Assembly: GCA_964399535.1 (NCBI GenBank)
Contig: CAYNRE010000009.1
Location: 62,001-126,000, forward strand
From: CAYNRE01 sp964399535
GTDB lineage: Bacteria > Planctomycetota > Planctomycetia > Pirellulales > CAYNRE01
Length of the DNA: 64,000 bases
Direction: 5' to 3'
Position 1 is the stretch's first letter; each line of letters opens with the position of its first letter. Below the pieces are notes generated by a model. That model ran no database searches. It saw only the letters and a program-made list of their open reading frames with translations, and had not been told where the DNA came from. Positions 63,558 through 64,000 of this stretch are shown here, one piece after another. The position numbers were made by a program, and so were the translations under genes.

Positions 63558-64000
63558 ATGGCAACCACCCTCGACGAACGCGGTTCGGCCCCGATCCCCT
63601 TGGCCCCGCTCAAGTCACTGGATAATGCAACCCTAGCTGCCAAGATCCAGGCAATTCGCCAACGGCTGGGAAGCGAGCTGTTGATTCTCGGCCATCACTA
63701 CCAACAGGACGAAGTGATCGCCCACGCCGATCTGCGCGGCGACAGCTACCAGCTCAGCCAAATGGCGGCCGACAGCCAGGATTGTCGTAGCATCGTCTTC
63801 TGTGGCGTGCACTTCATGGCCGAAACGGCCGACGTGCTCGTCAACCGACCCGAGCGGCTTGCCCAACGTCACGGACGCCGCGTGCCCGTCATTCTGCCCG
63901 ATCTGGCCGCTGGCTGTTCGATGGCCGACATGGCCGCGATCGAGCAGGTCGAAAACTGCTGGGAAGATCTCGGCGAGGTGCTCGACAACTCCGATTTCAC
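63558..64000 (+). CDS. nadA: Quinolinate synthase NadA, N-terminal part (3' cut by window edge)
   Basis: The first 147 codons are in the window, starting at ATG 63558 (MATTLDERGSAP). LILGHHYQQDEVIAHADLRG, FCGVHFMAETADVL and DLAAGCSMADM are NadA signatures; the last contains an iron-sulfur Cys. NadA condenses iminoaspartate with dihydroxyacetone phosphate to make quinolinate for NAD. The frame is open to the window edge. Confidence 0.94.
   Translation, partial: MATTLDERGSAPIPLAPLKSLDNATLAAKIQAIRQRLGSELLILGHHYQQDEVIAHADLRGDSYQLSQMAADSQDCRSIVFCGVHFMAETADVLVNRPERLAQRHGRRVPVILPDLAAGCSMADMAAIEQVENCWEDLGEVLDNSDF

Overview
The window is GC-rich chromosomal DNA from a planctomycete, most likely of the Pirellulales type. 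Several products are families I know mainly from that phylum: a DUF1559 pilin-like protein (11576-12163), a DUF1080 protein (12358-13026), a BBP7-like outer-membrane barrel (39667-41244), a DUF6677-type membrane protein (44921-45508), many Tat/Sec-exported proteins of unknown role, and a very divergent mreBCD/mrdA cluster. No rRNA, tRNA, CRISPR array or prophage was seen. Both edges cut genes: a class III aminotransferase on the left and nadA on the right.

Layout. 1-8.8 kb holds PLP enzymes (one strongly resembling the phosphonate ammonia-lyase PbfA), a sigma-54 activator with a degenerate receiver, an FNR-type reductase, a hemW-like gene overlapping an exported amidohydrolase, an MBL-fold hydrolase and a DinB protein. 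9.1-14 kb holds secreted or membrane proteins: a vanadium-haloperoxidase-like enzyme, a glycine-rich anchored protein, a pilin-like protein, a DUF1080 protein, and a zinc-finger/TM protein with two CXXCH motifs. 14.4-18 kb is trpG/pabA-moeA (4-bp overlap) then lnt. 18.2-24.3 kb is a cell-shape operon behind a near-consensus promoter: coiled-coil membrane protein, small TM protein, mreB, mreC, mreD and a PBP2 homologue that has lost all three transpeptidase motifs. Inorganic pyrophosphatase and a small exported protein follow.

25.7-27.7 kb is a lower-GC two-gene RloA/RloB (AbiL-like) defence module inserted between housekeeping genes. gyrA follows, with non-canonical residues at both main quinolone positions. 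Next come a nucleotide-sugar operon (gmd, an rmd-like gene, ugd) and a convergent ribD. 35.8-46.5 kb holds a TPR protein with a SEC-C-like N-terminus, transaldolase, the outer-membrane barrel, an MMPL/RND transporter, two small membrane-protein genes separated by a MITE-like element, and an ExeA-type ATPase. 46.6-58.8 kb holds rsmE, a sugar isomerase, a large exported protein, a Nif3-like protein, a coupled GT2/BshC-like pair, a GNAT protein, recJ and pcm. 59-64 kb holds a CBS protein, small conserved proteins, an exported PQQ beta-propeller, an orphan FliN-type protein and nadA.

The most notable signals are the catalytically dead-looking PBP2 paired with an altered MreB motif, the zinc-finger/multiheme protein, the sigma-54 activator with a phosphoacceptor-less receiver, the RloAB pair, and the MITE whose terminal repeat supplies the stop codon of its neighbour. 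All calls rest on reading motifs; no database search was run.
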